From positions 221,396 through 285,395 of the forward strand of contig MNCI01004113.1 in assembly GCA_015680685.1 (NCBI GenBank): a stretch of 64,000 nucleotides of DNA. Reading direction: 5' to 3'. The position numbers and the translations under genes are program-made. How positions within the stretch are numbered: the first letter of the stretch is position 1; every line of letters starts with the position of its first letter. Source of the DNA: Gnetum montanum. Taxonomy: Eukaryota > Streptophyta > Gnetopsida > Gnetales > Gnetaceae. Shown piece after piece: positions 23,400 through 35,369 of the stretch. Below the pieces are notes generated by a model. That model was not told the origin of the DNA and searched no databases. It was given only the letters and a program-made list of their open reading frames with translations.

Positions 23400-25240
23400 T
23401 GAAAACACTCGGAATGAGGGGAGAAGAAGCCAAAAACATTGTGGATTCTTGGTTTCAAGCGCATATACACTAGTCTTTCATCCGCACAAAAACATAAAAG
23501 TGCTAAAAATGCTACCCTCATAGGTAGGAAAGGTCAAATACATGGCTCTTCTAGACCCATGAATCAAACACATTGGCCAAAGAACAAAAGAAAAACTTAA
23601 AAACACTACCCTAGGCATTAAGCACTAAAACATTGCCAAGATTGGTCAGAAGAAACCCAAAACCTTGCATTTAGGAAGGAAATGTGATAAAACACTAGCC
23701 CTGGGTGTAGGAAAAAATCTTAAAATTTTGTTTAAAAAATTATCAAACACTATAAATGTAGTAAACATAGTCAATGAAGCCAAAATTTATCAAAAAACTA
23801 CACACACAAATGTAGAAAAGCCCCAAACTCACCAAAATTTTACAAAGAAACCCTAATTCACTAGAATTTGAGCATGAAAAAAACTTGGAAGAACTATAAT
23901 CATGGATTAGAACCCTATTGTCTTTCATTCCCTAGTCCTAGAGGTTCAAAACAATGGCCATGGATGTAAAAAATGTCACCAATGTTAATACATGTGTCCA
24001 CAAAAATCCAAAATTCAAGGAAATGACTAGAGTAGGTTAAAATGTTGCAAATGAGGCTAGGAAAAAACCTAGATTAACATCACAAAAATCCAAAATAGCT
24101 AGATTTTATTCCTATGACTATTGAAGAACCTAGGACATTCATCCACATAGTCAAAAATCAAAAATTTTATCATACATATAGTTGGAATACCTAGAACATT
24201 ATTAAGTCAGGCCAAAAAAAGTAGAAAATGTAGAGAAAATTGTGTACCTAGAGATCATGCATAAGGATCCTTCTCTTGTAGATGGTTATGGAGGCCTAGA
24301 TAGAAGAATCCTCTCAACATTCTCTACCTCCTTACCACATACATGCCTCTTCATCCATTCTTGTCTACCATTGTTGTAAATCTTGCATGTTTGTCTTCTC
24401 ACTATGTTAAGAAAAAAGCCAAAAATTCCAAAGTTTTCCCTAATACGCTGAGTGCAAGTGATTATAAAAATCATATATGCTCAAACACTTTGTTTAAATT
24501 GAGTTTTATAATTCTAGATCTTCCCAAATACACTAATAATATGAAATTACTAGTAAAATAGGTCAAATACATTGTTGGTATGAAATTGATTTCATACACT
24601 AATATTTCATTGCAGATTTCTTGCTCCATCCCAACATGATGTTTCAATTGCTCAAATAAGCTAAGTCTGCCCCAAAATGCTATGAGATAGAAATTAAAAA
24701 TGAAATTAAATTCACATGTTGGCATTTGATTGGAAATTAGTTTTTCTAGCCAAAAACATTATTGATATGATTAATAGTGATGATACGTGGGCCTTGTAGA
24801 TCATGAAGAAAAATACCAAAGTGTAAACACACTAAGGTAATGAAATAAAAAATAAAATTAAGTTCATATGCTACTCTCTCTTGGCAAAATTATTTTCATG
24901 GTCTCCTACGCTACCCATTTGACTCCAATACGTTGTCAAGTGGATCCAACAAGGTCTTGAAAAAATCCCCAAAAGTCAAAAATGCTAGGGGAGTGACACT
25001 AACTATGAAATTAACACAATATACTACCTTTTTTTGTGAAAGATTCTTCCATAGTATAAAATGCTATCAATTTGGTCAAACAAGCTAATAGGTGGGTCCT
25101 AGAACTAAGATACTAAGTGTTAAAAACATTGTGAAAATGAAATTGATAATGAAATAAGCTCAAACACATTTACAAACTAGAAGCCACATTGTCAACCTAG
25201 CCCATGATGCTCAAAAACTAGCACACTAGTACAAAACCTC
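23400..25240. repeat. Degenerate tandem repeats downstream of A2
   Basis: Two weak periodicities are visible. Words like AAAACACTASCCT recur at about 23402, 23503, 23605, 23691 and 23793 (roughly 100 bp). Words like CCAAAATGCTA...ATGAAATTAA recur at about 24540, 24672, 24818, 24975 and 25110 (roughly 150 bp). Both are strongly diverged and judged by eye, so exact unit length is uncertain. No gene was seen. Confidence 0.35.
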
Positions 25241-27149
25241 TAGAAATAGGGAACATTTGGTCATTTATAGCTTGTTTGACATTAAAACACATTATTTTAT
25301 TCATTTTTAGCTTATTTCATCGAATTATGACCTATATTAACTACCTAGTGTTCTAAATAAATAATTAATATCATTTATTACATGATTTACCTTTTTTCAT
25401 ATTATTTGACCCATATATCATGCAAATGCTACTTGATATACTTTTGTTGACATAAGTGGGAATAATTCAACTAGCCTTTAATCCTAAGTAGATCCTTTGA
25501 GTAATGTTATATGACCAAGTTGACCATGAATTCCTGGATATTGAGCCTTGGAGTCTTGTTGACCACATAATCATAATTAAAAGAATTAAATCCCTCACTT
25601 AAATCTTAGTTTGCCCAAGAAATTACCAAACCCATACAAGGTAGCATAAAAGCCTTCAGATGATCCTTATTACATCTAACGTTGATATGTTTACCTTTAG
25701 TGTTGTTGGCCTTTGTTTACAGACTTGAACAAGCAAGTGACATTCATGGACCTTGTAGCCTATAACAACCAAGCCTGCATGATCGTCTATTTCTTCAACA
25801 TCTTAAAATACTATAACCTTTGTATAAATTTGCAAAGAAATATATAAAGTTCTCAAGTTCTGTTAATTATATCTCATAGTGACCCATGTTTGCTTGTTAT
25901 CTCATGTTCTCTCTTGTAATATAATGTGTCTTTAATCTATTTTCTTATTCTCTTGAAGTTGTGTTTACAAGATGAGCTTGAAGTCATCATAGAGGTGTGA
26001 CCCATTGCAGTAGTGGATTATCATGTGACCTCAATACATGAGATTTGACTAGCTTGTTTGACCATGCCAAAAGTGCTTGCCTCATATAATTTCCATTACC
26101 CTTTCATAGCCAATATTCATAAACCAAATTCTTTCCTTACCTTATGAATGATGAAAACCTATGTTTAACATTCATGTGTTATGGCCATGTGACATCTTAT
26201 ACAACATGCTTAATTAATCAAGTTTGCTGAATATTTAAGACTCTTCATTCAATGAGAAAAAAAAGTTCAGCCTTGGTAGTAAACCCTAAAGAAGGTTTCA
26301 CTCCCACATAAAAAGGGAAAAATATCAAAAAATCCAAGAGGAAAATGTAGCCTAAATTTAAACAAACAAATGTCTAAAAAAAAGAAAAAAGAAAAAAAAG
26401 AGCCAAGTGATCAAAGAAGCCAATAATAAAGTGCTAGTTCCTCTAAACATCATCAATAATCAATAGTTCAAGCATGAAGCATGAAAACCTCTTTAGCTAT
26501 TAAACATATCACTATGCCATAACCATGATGTTAAAACATTTAGAATTTTGGATTAGACTATTGAGCCATCTTTGTACATATGTGTAGCCATTACCTTACT
26601 TTAAATTACCATCATTCCATTCTAACATTACTTCTTCATCATGAGCACTGCTTGGCATGATTTGATAACTATAGAATCAATTGTGGAGAGAGAAGCATTA
26701 GTGATGAACCTACAATAGTATTTCACATTCTTTATTGATGTCTTTTGGGTTAATCCTCTAGACATAAACAAAGAGGAGACAATCAAACACCTCAAATAAA
26801 ATTTAGTTTTGAACTAGAAATCCTTGTAACCAAATTCTATCATGTAAATTTGATCAAATTTGAGCACAAAAAATGTCTTAATTTCCCTTTAAAAAGTTAC
26901 CTAGTGATCTTGTCCTATCAAAATCCTATTTTAGCACCACTTTGTAAAGTGTATTTTATGATATGAAACATAAAAAATACCATGAATTATACTAGAATAG
27001 CATAATTAGGCCCCACAATGTCAAAAAGGTTGGCATTCCAAGTGAAATTACTTAAAAATGCTGGTGATAAAAATGTTGTAGTTTTGGACAATAAAAATGA
27101 TCAAAAACACTATGTAACCATCTGGGAAACTTATCGAAACCTAATCAAT
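25241..27149. other. Stretch without a recognisable gene
   Basis: No coding similarity was found. The one feature of note is a purine-rich run (AAAAAAAAGAAAAAAGAAAA and on) at 26376-26402. It could be a polypurine tract before the 3' LTR of A2, or simple-sequence DNA. No TG start or target duplication was recognised beside it. Confidence 0.3.
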
Positions 27150-27731
27150 TCATAAACAAAAAATTGTGGCCTATTTAAGTGAGAAATGACATCATTTTGG
27201 GACCTTTTTAGGGGTAAGAAGGAAACCTTCGGGACATTGGAGACTTGGTTATCACAGAGAAACTTTTGCAGTCTTTAAAGCCTTCATCTAGTGCTGATCA
27301 CAAAGAACATGAGAGAACGTATTGCAACATATTCTCAATAGTAGAGTAATTGAGATAGATGTGTGCAGATCAGCCATAAAATGCACCCTACCTACTTGCA
27401 CTAGGTCTTAGATGATAGTTTTAGAGAGATCCCTAAACAATCTATACCTTCCAAACCTATTTCATAGCATTTTTATAATCTCTAATAAAAAGTATGCAAT
27501 TTATTTTTGGCCACATCATTTTTATTCTCTCTCACAGTTTTCATAGATTTAGCATTGGATATATCATTTGGTTGTTTTCTTACCTATTTTTGCTCATTTA
27601 TCTTAGATGATTAACTAGACCACCTAAGACATCTTAGATCATTTCCAAGGACTATGGATCTTAAGGTAAAACTATTTCACACAAATTGATTTGATTTCAA
27701 ACTCAAGTTTTTCCATCATTACATAATATTA
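27150..27731 (+). repeat. LTR-like end, probably 3' LTR of A2
   Basis: The last 130 bp (TTAGATGATTAACTAGACC, then TTGATTTGATTTCAAACTCA and TTTTTCCATCATTACA) matches the end of the A2 5' LTR. No primer site follows 27731, unlike at 19005, so this is more likely a 3' than a 5' LTR. Its upstream boundary is uncertain. Confidence 0.4.
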
Positions 27732-27939
27732 TAAAACTTTTGGTGAATTTGTAGAACTATAAAAAATATCTTACCTTATCACCAACATGATGAAAAAATA
27801 AATTTTTTATAATCCTTCATCATCAGGGAAAGATAAATTATAAATAAGATTCTAGCAATTGATACTTTAAGAGACAAACCAATCTAGGATGATGATCACT
27901 ATTATATCGATCAAAGATCTAATTTTTTAGATCATACTG

Positions 27940-28346
27940 GTTTAAATACTTGGATATTAAGACTAGAGGCTACTTCTTCAAAAAAAGGATATGGGTTTAG
28001 AGTTATGCTTATATCACCTAGTGAATATCTAATCCTAAATGCTATTAATTTCTCTATACATATAACAAACAACATGGTTGATTATGTAGTGCTTATCCAT
28101 GGGATCAAACTTGTCCAATATTATGATTTATTTCAAATTAAAATTTATCATGATTTTCAACTTATAGTAAACCAAATTAATGAAATATCTGATGATAAAG
28201 ATTCAACTATGAAAGCTTATAAAGCCTATGTCCTTGAAATATTTAAGAAATTTCATCATATATCTATAGAAGATGTTTCAAGAGAAGAAAATTATATTCA
28301 TGATGTGTTAGCTCAAACAAAAACTGCCTTAGACATTCCATTTTGA
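27940..28346 (+). pseudogene. Second (archaeal-type) RNase H, element B, located before RT
   Basis: The frame reads ATSSKKGYGFRVMLISPSEY, then FSIHITNNMVDYVVLIHGIK, QIKIYHDFQLIVNQINEISD and ISIEDVSREENYIHDVLAQT. These match the A-G-V-L-ISP, N-N-AEYEALI-G-K, GDSQLVINQ and I-R-EN-AD-LA blocks of the Tat-lineage second RNase H. It is 113 codons long from 28005, with the first FDGA-like block just upstream. In known Tat elements this domain follows the ordinary RNase H; here RT begins about 300 bp later on the same strand. Confidence 0.7.
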
Positions 28347-28639
28347 TATGACTCTAAAAATTTTAAAATTATTATTAAAAAAGTTAAATCCTACTCTATC
28401 TTAGATAGTATTATTTCCTTCCAATTTTTTGCTATGATTGTTAAAATTTCTCAATTCCTATCTTCTTAAAATAAATATAGTGATCAATGCCTTAAGATAT
28501 CTTAAGTTAATGAAGAAGATATATCAAAGGATATTATTTTCATAAATGAAATCTCTCCAAAAATAACAAGATGAAAAGCTATACTTGATGACTTACATAT
28601 CAAAATTGAGAAAACATCCAAAATACTAATAAACAAACA

Positions 28640-29730
28640 TTAGTCAAGACTAAAATCATTCAAATTCTAAAGAAAGGACAACAACATCCCATTAAAATAG
28701 GTGTTTATTTACACACAGATGAAAAATAAAATTTGATCAATTTATTACATGAATTTAATTATGTCTTAGAATAGACTAATAAAGATCTTAAAAACTTTAA
28801 TTCCTTTATAATATTCCATAATGTGCCTCTCAAACTTGAAACAAAACCATTTATATAAAAACTTTTACTAGTTAACTCCAAGATAGAATCTTTAATGAAG
28901 GTATAAATTGATAAACTATTAGAATATAAAATCATCTATCCCATAAGACATTCTAGATGAATATCAAATTTGGTACCAATTAGGAAATAAATATGGAAGT
29001 AATAATTATGTATCAATTTACACAATTTAAATAGCTCTTGTATTAAACATAACTATGTACTTCCTCTTATGGAAGTTATTACAAATTAAGAACAATACAC
29101 AAATAGACTTGTTTTTGAATTGATATTCAAGACATAATAAAATTTTAGTTGATAATAATGACTACTATAAGAATTCCTTTATAAAAAATAATAAAGACCA
29201 ATATAAGACTTCATCTATAACAATGATGTGTTAGCTTAGTGATAAGACATTGATTTGGAAGTTCTAGGTCATGGGTTCAATTTCAATGGGCAATGATGAG
29301 TTATATAAAGTTATAATTGGACTATATATGTTATGGTGTATCTATGTTTCACTTATTTCAAGTTCCAACATCCCAAATTTTTCATATATTTTAGGGTATA
29401 CCTATTGTTCACTTATTTTAGGTTCCAATACTCCAAATTTGCCAAAATGCTCTCTGTTTTTATAAAGACTAGTTGACTCTTTCATTGGTATATGAATAAA
29501 ATTTTTAAATTATTTGTTAAAAATGCATTATTATTTATTAATATGAATTAAATATCTTCTTTAAAGATTGTGATACCCACCTTAAAGATCTTAGAAACAT
29601 TTTTGTAAGATGTAATGATTTGGTATTACTTTGAAAATTTAAAAGATTAACTTTTGGTGTCCAAAGTGGTAAATTCCTAGATCATATATTGACTAATGAG
29701 AGAATAATATATCATAGATGATTCTATTTT
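28640..29730 (+). pseudogene. Reverse transcriptase, element B, interrupted by a SINE
   Basis: Blocks: IKIGVYLHTDEK, NLINLLHEFNYVLE, then KIESLMKV-IDKLLEYKIIY, PIRHSR-ISNLVPIRK and CIKHNYVLPLMEVIT (28.69-29.09 kb). After YYKNSFIKNNKDQYKTSSIT the frame meets a SINE (about 29225-29465). It resumes with a block that should contain the catalytic Y-x-DD motif but reads IIYYYEL, and then THLKDLRNIFVRC and LTFGVQSGKFLDHIL (29.57-29.69 kb). The PWGTF and FGL blocks between these are missing, so some RT sequence was lost at or near the insertion. Pseudogene. Confidence 0.7.
29225..29465 (+). mobile_element. tRNA-derived SINE, copy 1, inside the RT of element B
   Basis: GTTAGCTTAGTGATAAGAC fits a pol III A box (TRGCNNAGTGG type) and AGGTCATGGGTTCAATTTC, about 17 bp later, fits a B box (GGTTCRANNCC type). 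A second copy with the same order occurs at 43291-43470, about 70 percent similar by eye. The 3' half contains a 60-bp tandem duplication (TTATGGTGTA at 29331, TTAGGGTATA at 29391). The copy sits inside an RT coding region, so it inserted after element B. No exact target duplication was identified. Confidence 0.65.
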
Positions 29731-29769
29731 AGCTTTCTCATAATATGAAGCTATTTTTTTCTTGTAAGC

Positions 29770-30125
29770 TTTTTATAGTAATGTTACCATTGTGGTCAGT
29801 CTAATCCAAGATATCATTGATCAAGGAGAGAGACCTCTAGCTTTCATGTCTGCACCTTTAAAAGATGTTGAATTGAAATACTCACCCATAGAAAAATAAT
29901 TATATTTTATTATTAAAACCTTAAAAAGGTTTCATTACTACATGATAAGCTCTAAGGTTTTGGTTATCATTTCTGATTTGGCTACTATTATGTTAGATAA
30001 ACTATAAGATCCCAATGAAAAGCATGCTAAGTAGATTATGAAACTCCAAGAATATGATATTCAATGTAAAGTAGCTAAATTATTAAGATGAACATGTTCT
30101 ACCAAATTAATGGATAAAGCTTTAA
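29770..30125 (+). pseudogene. Ty3/gypsy RNase H, element B
   Basis: The frame reads QGERPLAFMSAPLKDVELKY then SPIEKQLYFIIKTLKRFHYY, then SSKVLVIISDLATIMLDKL and IMKLQEYDIQCKVAKLL. This corresponds to the LAF-S-LK-E--Y-P-EK block and the KWV--LQEYD end of plant RNase H. The conserved aspartate of the SD(L) position is kept (ISDLA). Stops are scattered. It lies after RT, as usual; no second RNase H follows, since the H2C2 finger starts about 200 bp later. Confidence 0.7.
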
Positions 30126-30279
30126 CTATAGAAATCCATGATCTCCAAAAGTCAAAACATCTTCATATGCTATTCATTGAGGGAGATAATGTCCCATTGC
30201 TTCTAACCAATTACACACTCCATGATACAAATATATCAAGTTTTATCTAAATTTTTAGCAAGGTCCTTTATTCCTAACT

Positions 30280-30890
30280 AGATATAATAAAAAAAATTTT
30301 ATTTTCAAAATGTTCTAAGTTCATCTTAATTAATGGAGAATTATTTAGGAAAAATTTTGAAGGAATCTATCTTAAATGCTTAGATCAAAATCAAGCTAAT
30401 GATACTTTTAAAAAACTGCATGAAGGACATGTGGGATATCATTCATTGGTTCATAAGATTCTGAGAGTTGGTTGCTATTGGCCTATAATGATTATGAATG
30501 CTTATAACCTTGATAAAAATTTCATGAAATGCCAATTTTTTAAATGAAGAGACTTGAAGAGCTCAACTTCTTTACAACTAATTATAGAATTCAAAGCTTT
30601 TTCACAATGAACTTTAGCCTTTATAGGGGTAATCAATTAATCACCATCCAATTGAAAACTACTAGAATCATAACATCTCATGAAGTTATCCCATTGCTAG
30701 AAAATGATATAATTTTTAAATATAGATACCCTTACACTTTAGTAGAAAATTTTCCTATTTTTATTTCTTTAAAATTTATAAATTGGACTTACAAATAATG
30801 TTATTATTAAATGTATATCTAAATACCATTGAGAAGGTAATAATTTAGTAGATCCATCAAAAAAAATCACATTAGATAGGATTAAGAAGA
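30280..30890 (+). pseudogene. Integrase (zinc finger and core), element B
   Basis: The H2C2 region reads EGIYLKCLDQNQAND, KKLHEGHVGYHSLVHKILRV and CYWPIMIMNAYNLDKNFMKC with QFFK following. RDLKSSTSLQLIIEFKAFSQ and LAFIGVINSSPSN then mark the beginning of the catalytic core. Most of the core is reduced or deleted. KCISKYHXEGNNLVDPSKKI, corresponding to the Y-PQGNGLAE-TNK block, is seen near 30.8 kb; the active-site glutamate position reads D. Known role: insertion of element DNA into the chromosome. The antisense gene aORF2 ends about 40 bp downstream. Confidence 0.7.
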
Positions 30891-30929
30891 TGATAACTCA
30901 AAATATTTTGGTAGTTAGCATCACCAGGT

Positions 30930-33263
30930 TTATATAACAAAGATTGGAAACCTTCATGTATTCAATCATCTCCTTGATCTGTAGCTCCTTCATGCAGATT
31001 TGTGCCTGGTTGTATGTGTTCAACCCATCAAAGATAGGCTTCCAGATATTGTGTCCTTGTTGTAGCTACTAGAGATCCTCATTTACCTCTGCCTTCACCA
31101 ATTGGATGTGCTTTTCATTAACTTCTTTCTATAAACCAACTTAATCTATGTAATGATTTTTGACCCTCACAAACTTAAGGGCCTTGTTGTTCTAGGCAGC
31201 TATATCTATTCTAGATTATTGGTGAAGGGCACAGACATCCTCCATGGAGAGGTTTCTATTTTATGCTACTAATCTCCTTGATTCTATGTTCACATTAGCT
31301 AGCTTCTCCTACTGTTGATGGATAAAATTTTCCATCTACTACTTCTGTGCATCAACATTCCATAGGTAATGGTTCTCTACCATCCACATCTCATTCTCCC
31401 AACATGTCTGGACCAAGTTTATTTAGATGTTATGCATTGTGGTGTTGGCAAAGGACTAGTCAAATATGATTATCTCCTTGGCATTATCAACCTTTTTGAG
31501 CTTGTCCTAAAGCTATTAAAAATCTTCATCTCATGTTAGTATTGGGTTGAACAACATGGGATCAATGAGGTAGACTCTCAATTCGACAACCTCTACAACC
31601 AAACATTGGTTCTCTACCTTGGCTATCTTGAGTTGTCCCTCCATCATGATGCATTTTCCCCTCACTTCAAGTAGCTTCAACTGGGTTGTAGTGATGGTAT
31701 CTATAAGGTCAAAGACATTTTCCCCTCCATCAGTTGTCTGATTCCCACCAGTTGGTCTAGCAATTCCTCATGCTAGACTACACTTAATTTTCCGCTAACA
31801 ATTCTTGTCAATGTCTACACATCTCTCAATGCACAAACATCTTGTATAGACATTGTTGTTGCATTCAACTCTTTAGAAACTCTATCAACAACCACTTCCA
31901 CAATCATCTATTACCCATGGTACTACATCACCAAGACAGTTGCCCCCTCACCCTCCTCTAGATACATCAAAAAGGTAGCAGCATTCTTAGAGATGTTTGA
32001 GAATTACTACTATTGTGAGAGAGACACTGTTACCTCTCAAGAATTTGGATTTGACCTTGTGGACACCAACATTCATTGGGCTAAGGAAATTGGCCTCCAC
32101 CTTCCATTTAACTTATGATTTGAGCCACTTCATTGAGGTGGATCATTGTTGGTCTGTACATAGATGGTCATCACCACTTATTTTTGCTTGTTACTACTAT
32201 TGTTATAAGAGCTACTCTCGAATTTCATGCATGTGCTCAAGGGTAGTGTGGAAATATGGTGTTATCTCATGAGTGGGTGGTGGAGGTGGCTGTTGCTACT
32301 CCTCTTCTTGGATGAATTTTGTAGGCACTTTATCCTTCATCATCTCTACCTAGGAAGCTATTAGAGCACATTGGATAGCATCATTTGTGTCATGGGTTAT
32401 GCCTTCCCTCTTACGTAGTTTTTGGATGATGCATTAAAAGGGGAGTGCCTTACTTTCATGTTCATTATTTTTAAAGAACTTCTCTATCTCAAGATAGATC
32501 AATGGTAAAATATTGACTAGGAATCTACTACTTAGAGTAGCACACACACAAGCATAGAAGGCTATGATCTTGCTTGGCCTCACTATTGGATTGAGTTGAA
32601 AGATCACAATCTTGAAGTATGCACATTTTGCTATGGTGAGTGCACCAAACTTCTTATGATCTACTCCATAACATCATTGCATCCATTCTTTCTTGATGTT
32701 TGGATCTACCTACATTAGAATTTTTGCAAGGTTGATGTAGTTTCTAGTAACCCAAGGAGCTTTGAAATTTCTTTCACTAAGTAGAACATGGAAATGTCTT
32801 TGATTTTGACCACTGAGTTGGCCTACCAATTGTTCCAAGATAAATATATCTTCCCCATGTACCACTCCTTGCTAGAAGTGATGATGGCCCAAATGGGAGA
32901 GGTTTGTGATTGGACTTTAACTTTTGAAGGTGCAAACTCTAAGAAGAGGCCAAATTTCAACTGTTAAAGCATAGATTTTTGGACCTTTTTGTTTGTGATC
33001 TACTTGAGGTAGGCATTTGTGATGGTGATCTCAAGATTCAGTCTTGGCCTTGGTGCCTCATCTTGATGTGACTATTATGTTTTGGCTACTTCTTTGGAAA
33101 TCCATCAAACATATTCCACTTTGGGCTCCTCCCCAAGAGATCTCATTACATGGGTTTTAGCTACTTACTCATGGGCCTATTCTTGACCCCTTCTCGTTCT
33201 TAGTCATTTATCGCTTGGTTGGGATAGTCCTCCTTCCTGCATGTGTTTTTCTTTAGGTGCCAT
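30930..33263 (-). pseudogene. Decayed antisense gene downstream of element B integrase (aORF2)
   Basis: The product is not recognised. On the minus strand ATG at 33263 starts MAPKEKHMQEGGLSQPSDK and the reading can be followed for about 2.3 kb through stops mostly at likely Gln, Trp or Arg codons. Landmarks are PRLNLEITITNAYLK, ITNKKVQKSML, QLKFGLFLEFAPSKVKVQ (about 32.9-33.1 kb), FGALTIAKCAYFKIVIFQLN and IVRPSKIIAFYACVCATLSS (32.5-32.6 kb). The later part (31.0-31.7 kb) is charged and helical, probably coiled coil (QLKLLEVRGKCIMMEGQLKI, ENEMWMVENHYLWNVDAQK). No intron was needed to follow it. It lies antisense and immediately 3' of the integrase, where antisense additional ORFs of Tat-lineage elements are known. 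Confidence 0.5.
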
Positions 33264-35369
33264 CTATGGTCACAACATAACTAAGAATTAGCATACGATG
33301 TGTAACTTATAACATTTAAGTACCTTGTCTCATTAGGTGGTTACACTGGCTAAGTTAGGACCATGGTAAATTGATTATTTTATTATTATTTTAATTTTAT
33401 TTCTTTTAAAAGATCACTATAGCTTGTTGAAAGGGTTTAACATTCATAAATTGATGTTTTAATGTTGGTTTCTTAGTTAAATATTTGTGGAGTTAAAAAA
33501 TTTCAAAAAAAATTTCCACCACAAACTTAAGATTGGTGGTTCCCATGACAAAGAGCTTACCTTTGATAGCTACAAGACTAAAGAATGGAGTTAATTGGAC
33601 AAATAGTTAGGAAGCTATGGCTCTTGGAAGGTTCTGGCTTTGAAAAGTTGAAAAACTTCTACACGCCCACCCCCGCCNCTGAAATATGAAAAATTTGCAA
33701 AGTTTCACCATGTAGATATAGACTTTTAACCTTGTATCGATAGGATTCCATTGATGGGGTATTGTCTACACAAATTCTTCACATATAGGGTCCCATCAAT
33801 GAAGATGATGTAGAAAATTTTTCACAGTGAGTATTTCAAAAAAATACAAGGAGTTTTAACATGAAATTAGGATCTATAGAGGGCCAAAAAGGCCACAAAC
33901 ATAATGAAATGCTTGAAGAGGGCTTGATTAATTGGGAGAGTGAAATTTTATGTTGGAGAAATTCCTTAAGGAGTGCATAGTTGGATGCAACCGATTGGAC
34001 GCATGAAAGATTTGATTGTGAAAATGCTTAAGGATAAGGAACTTAACTAATCCAACCAAGAGATATGCAAGTGGGTCCTTCCCATAGCAGGCTCATGCCC
34101 TTTTTGCCCTTACATATCCTCAAACCAAGGAGCCTATGGACCCCACAGTTGATTACTAGTTATGAAAAGTTAAGGACCTAATCTAAAAGAATCTACCTAA
34201 GAATTTTAGCACATCAAACTAAGAAATTAAACCAAAACATAGAAAACCAATAGTGAGGTGGATTATGGAAAGCATTGGTGGATGAAAGAGAAGGTATAAT
34301 GGAGTTCCTAATCATGGTCACACGAACTCCATTATGGATTTGATGTTTAAATGACCTAATAAAGTCCATCCCTAGTCCAAATCAAAACCAACCATTTTCA
34401 ATAACTTGACATCAATACTCTAATACTAGTCCACCCCTTGAGACACAAGAATGCTCCCACAGATCAATCACCATTCTTTATTGAGAAGAAAAGAGAAGTA
34501 AAAAGTAAGAAAATGACCTTAGTTAGAGGGGACTATTAGGCATTGATAACATGTCTTTCTAGTCCCATAACTAGTGCTTGTAGTTCATTATTTCATCTAA
34601 GGGGTGTGATTTGAATTCCCATCATTTTTATGAATTTTATGTTTTTATGGATTTTTGGATGTGAACCACACCATGCAAAGGCTTTGACTTCTTGTTATTG
34701 GTTAATAGAAAAATAGTAAGAAATCCATGAAAACACTCATGCACTCAAAAGAGTAAAAAGGTACAAATAGCATTGAATTCCCTTGAAGTCACACCTTTAT
34801 CAATCCATTTAATCTTTCCAAGTTTGGAAACTACCATGTTTACAAGTTTGTTAAAGTTATATTAAGGAAGAAGGGACCTCATACTTTCAAAACAAGGAAG
34901 ATCATAGAGTTTTGTGGATGGGTAGATGATTTGGACTCATTGCCTATTCCATGAAAAAGAAACCATGTCTTAGTTATTAGTCATAAAAACTCAAAAATAA
35001 AAACCAAACATTAGCAATCAAATAACATTAAGTACAAACCACCATTAGCAAACAACTACAACATCATTGTGTCTTGTTAGCAATAAAGGAAAACAAAGCA
35101 AAACATAACATTAGAAAACATAAGAAAAATACATCAAAATAAAGTAAAATATAAAATAAATTGAAAACTATGTAAGAAAGATAAAATGTACTAATGATGT
35201 TGTAAAACAAAAATTGATGTAAAATAAGAAAGTGTAAAACTGAAGAGATGTAAAACAAAAAAGTTTAAAAATTAAGAAACCACTTAATGATTAGCATGAA
35301 TGGCCATTTTCCCCATGACTAAGTTGGAAGTAGGAGATCCAAAAAATTGAGTGTGGGTATCCACCTAAA
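33264..35369. other. Non-coding stretch, probably LTR remnants
   Basis: No gene was seen. CTTTATTGAGAAGAAAAGAG near 34474 resembles the polyadenylation region of the A1 LTR (AATAAA on the minus strand), suggesting a minus-strand LTR remnant. At 33730-33800 inverted words ATTCCATTGATGGGG and GGGTCCCATCAATGAAG occur, like those in the D LTR at 42.46-42.59 kb. A single unknown base lies at 33678 in a C-rich run. Confidence 0.35.

Noticed and set aside
29225-29300. Possible tRNA gene
   Set aside because: A and B boxes are present but no cloverleaf with a paired acceptor stem could be drawn, and a second dispersed copy exists; SINE is the better call.
27940-30890. Endogenous pararetrovirus origin for element B
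   Set aside because: An integrase with an H2C2 finger follows the RNase H and LTR-like sequence lies upstream, which fits an LTR retrotransposon.
17659-33678. Single unknown bases at 17659 and 33678
   Set aside because: Both lie in short G- or C-rich runs and most likely reflect sequencing or assembly uncertainty.
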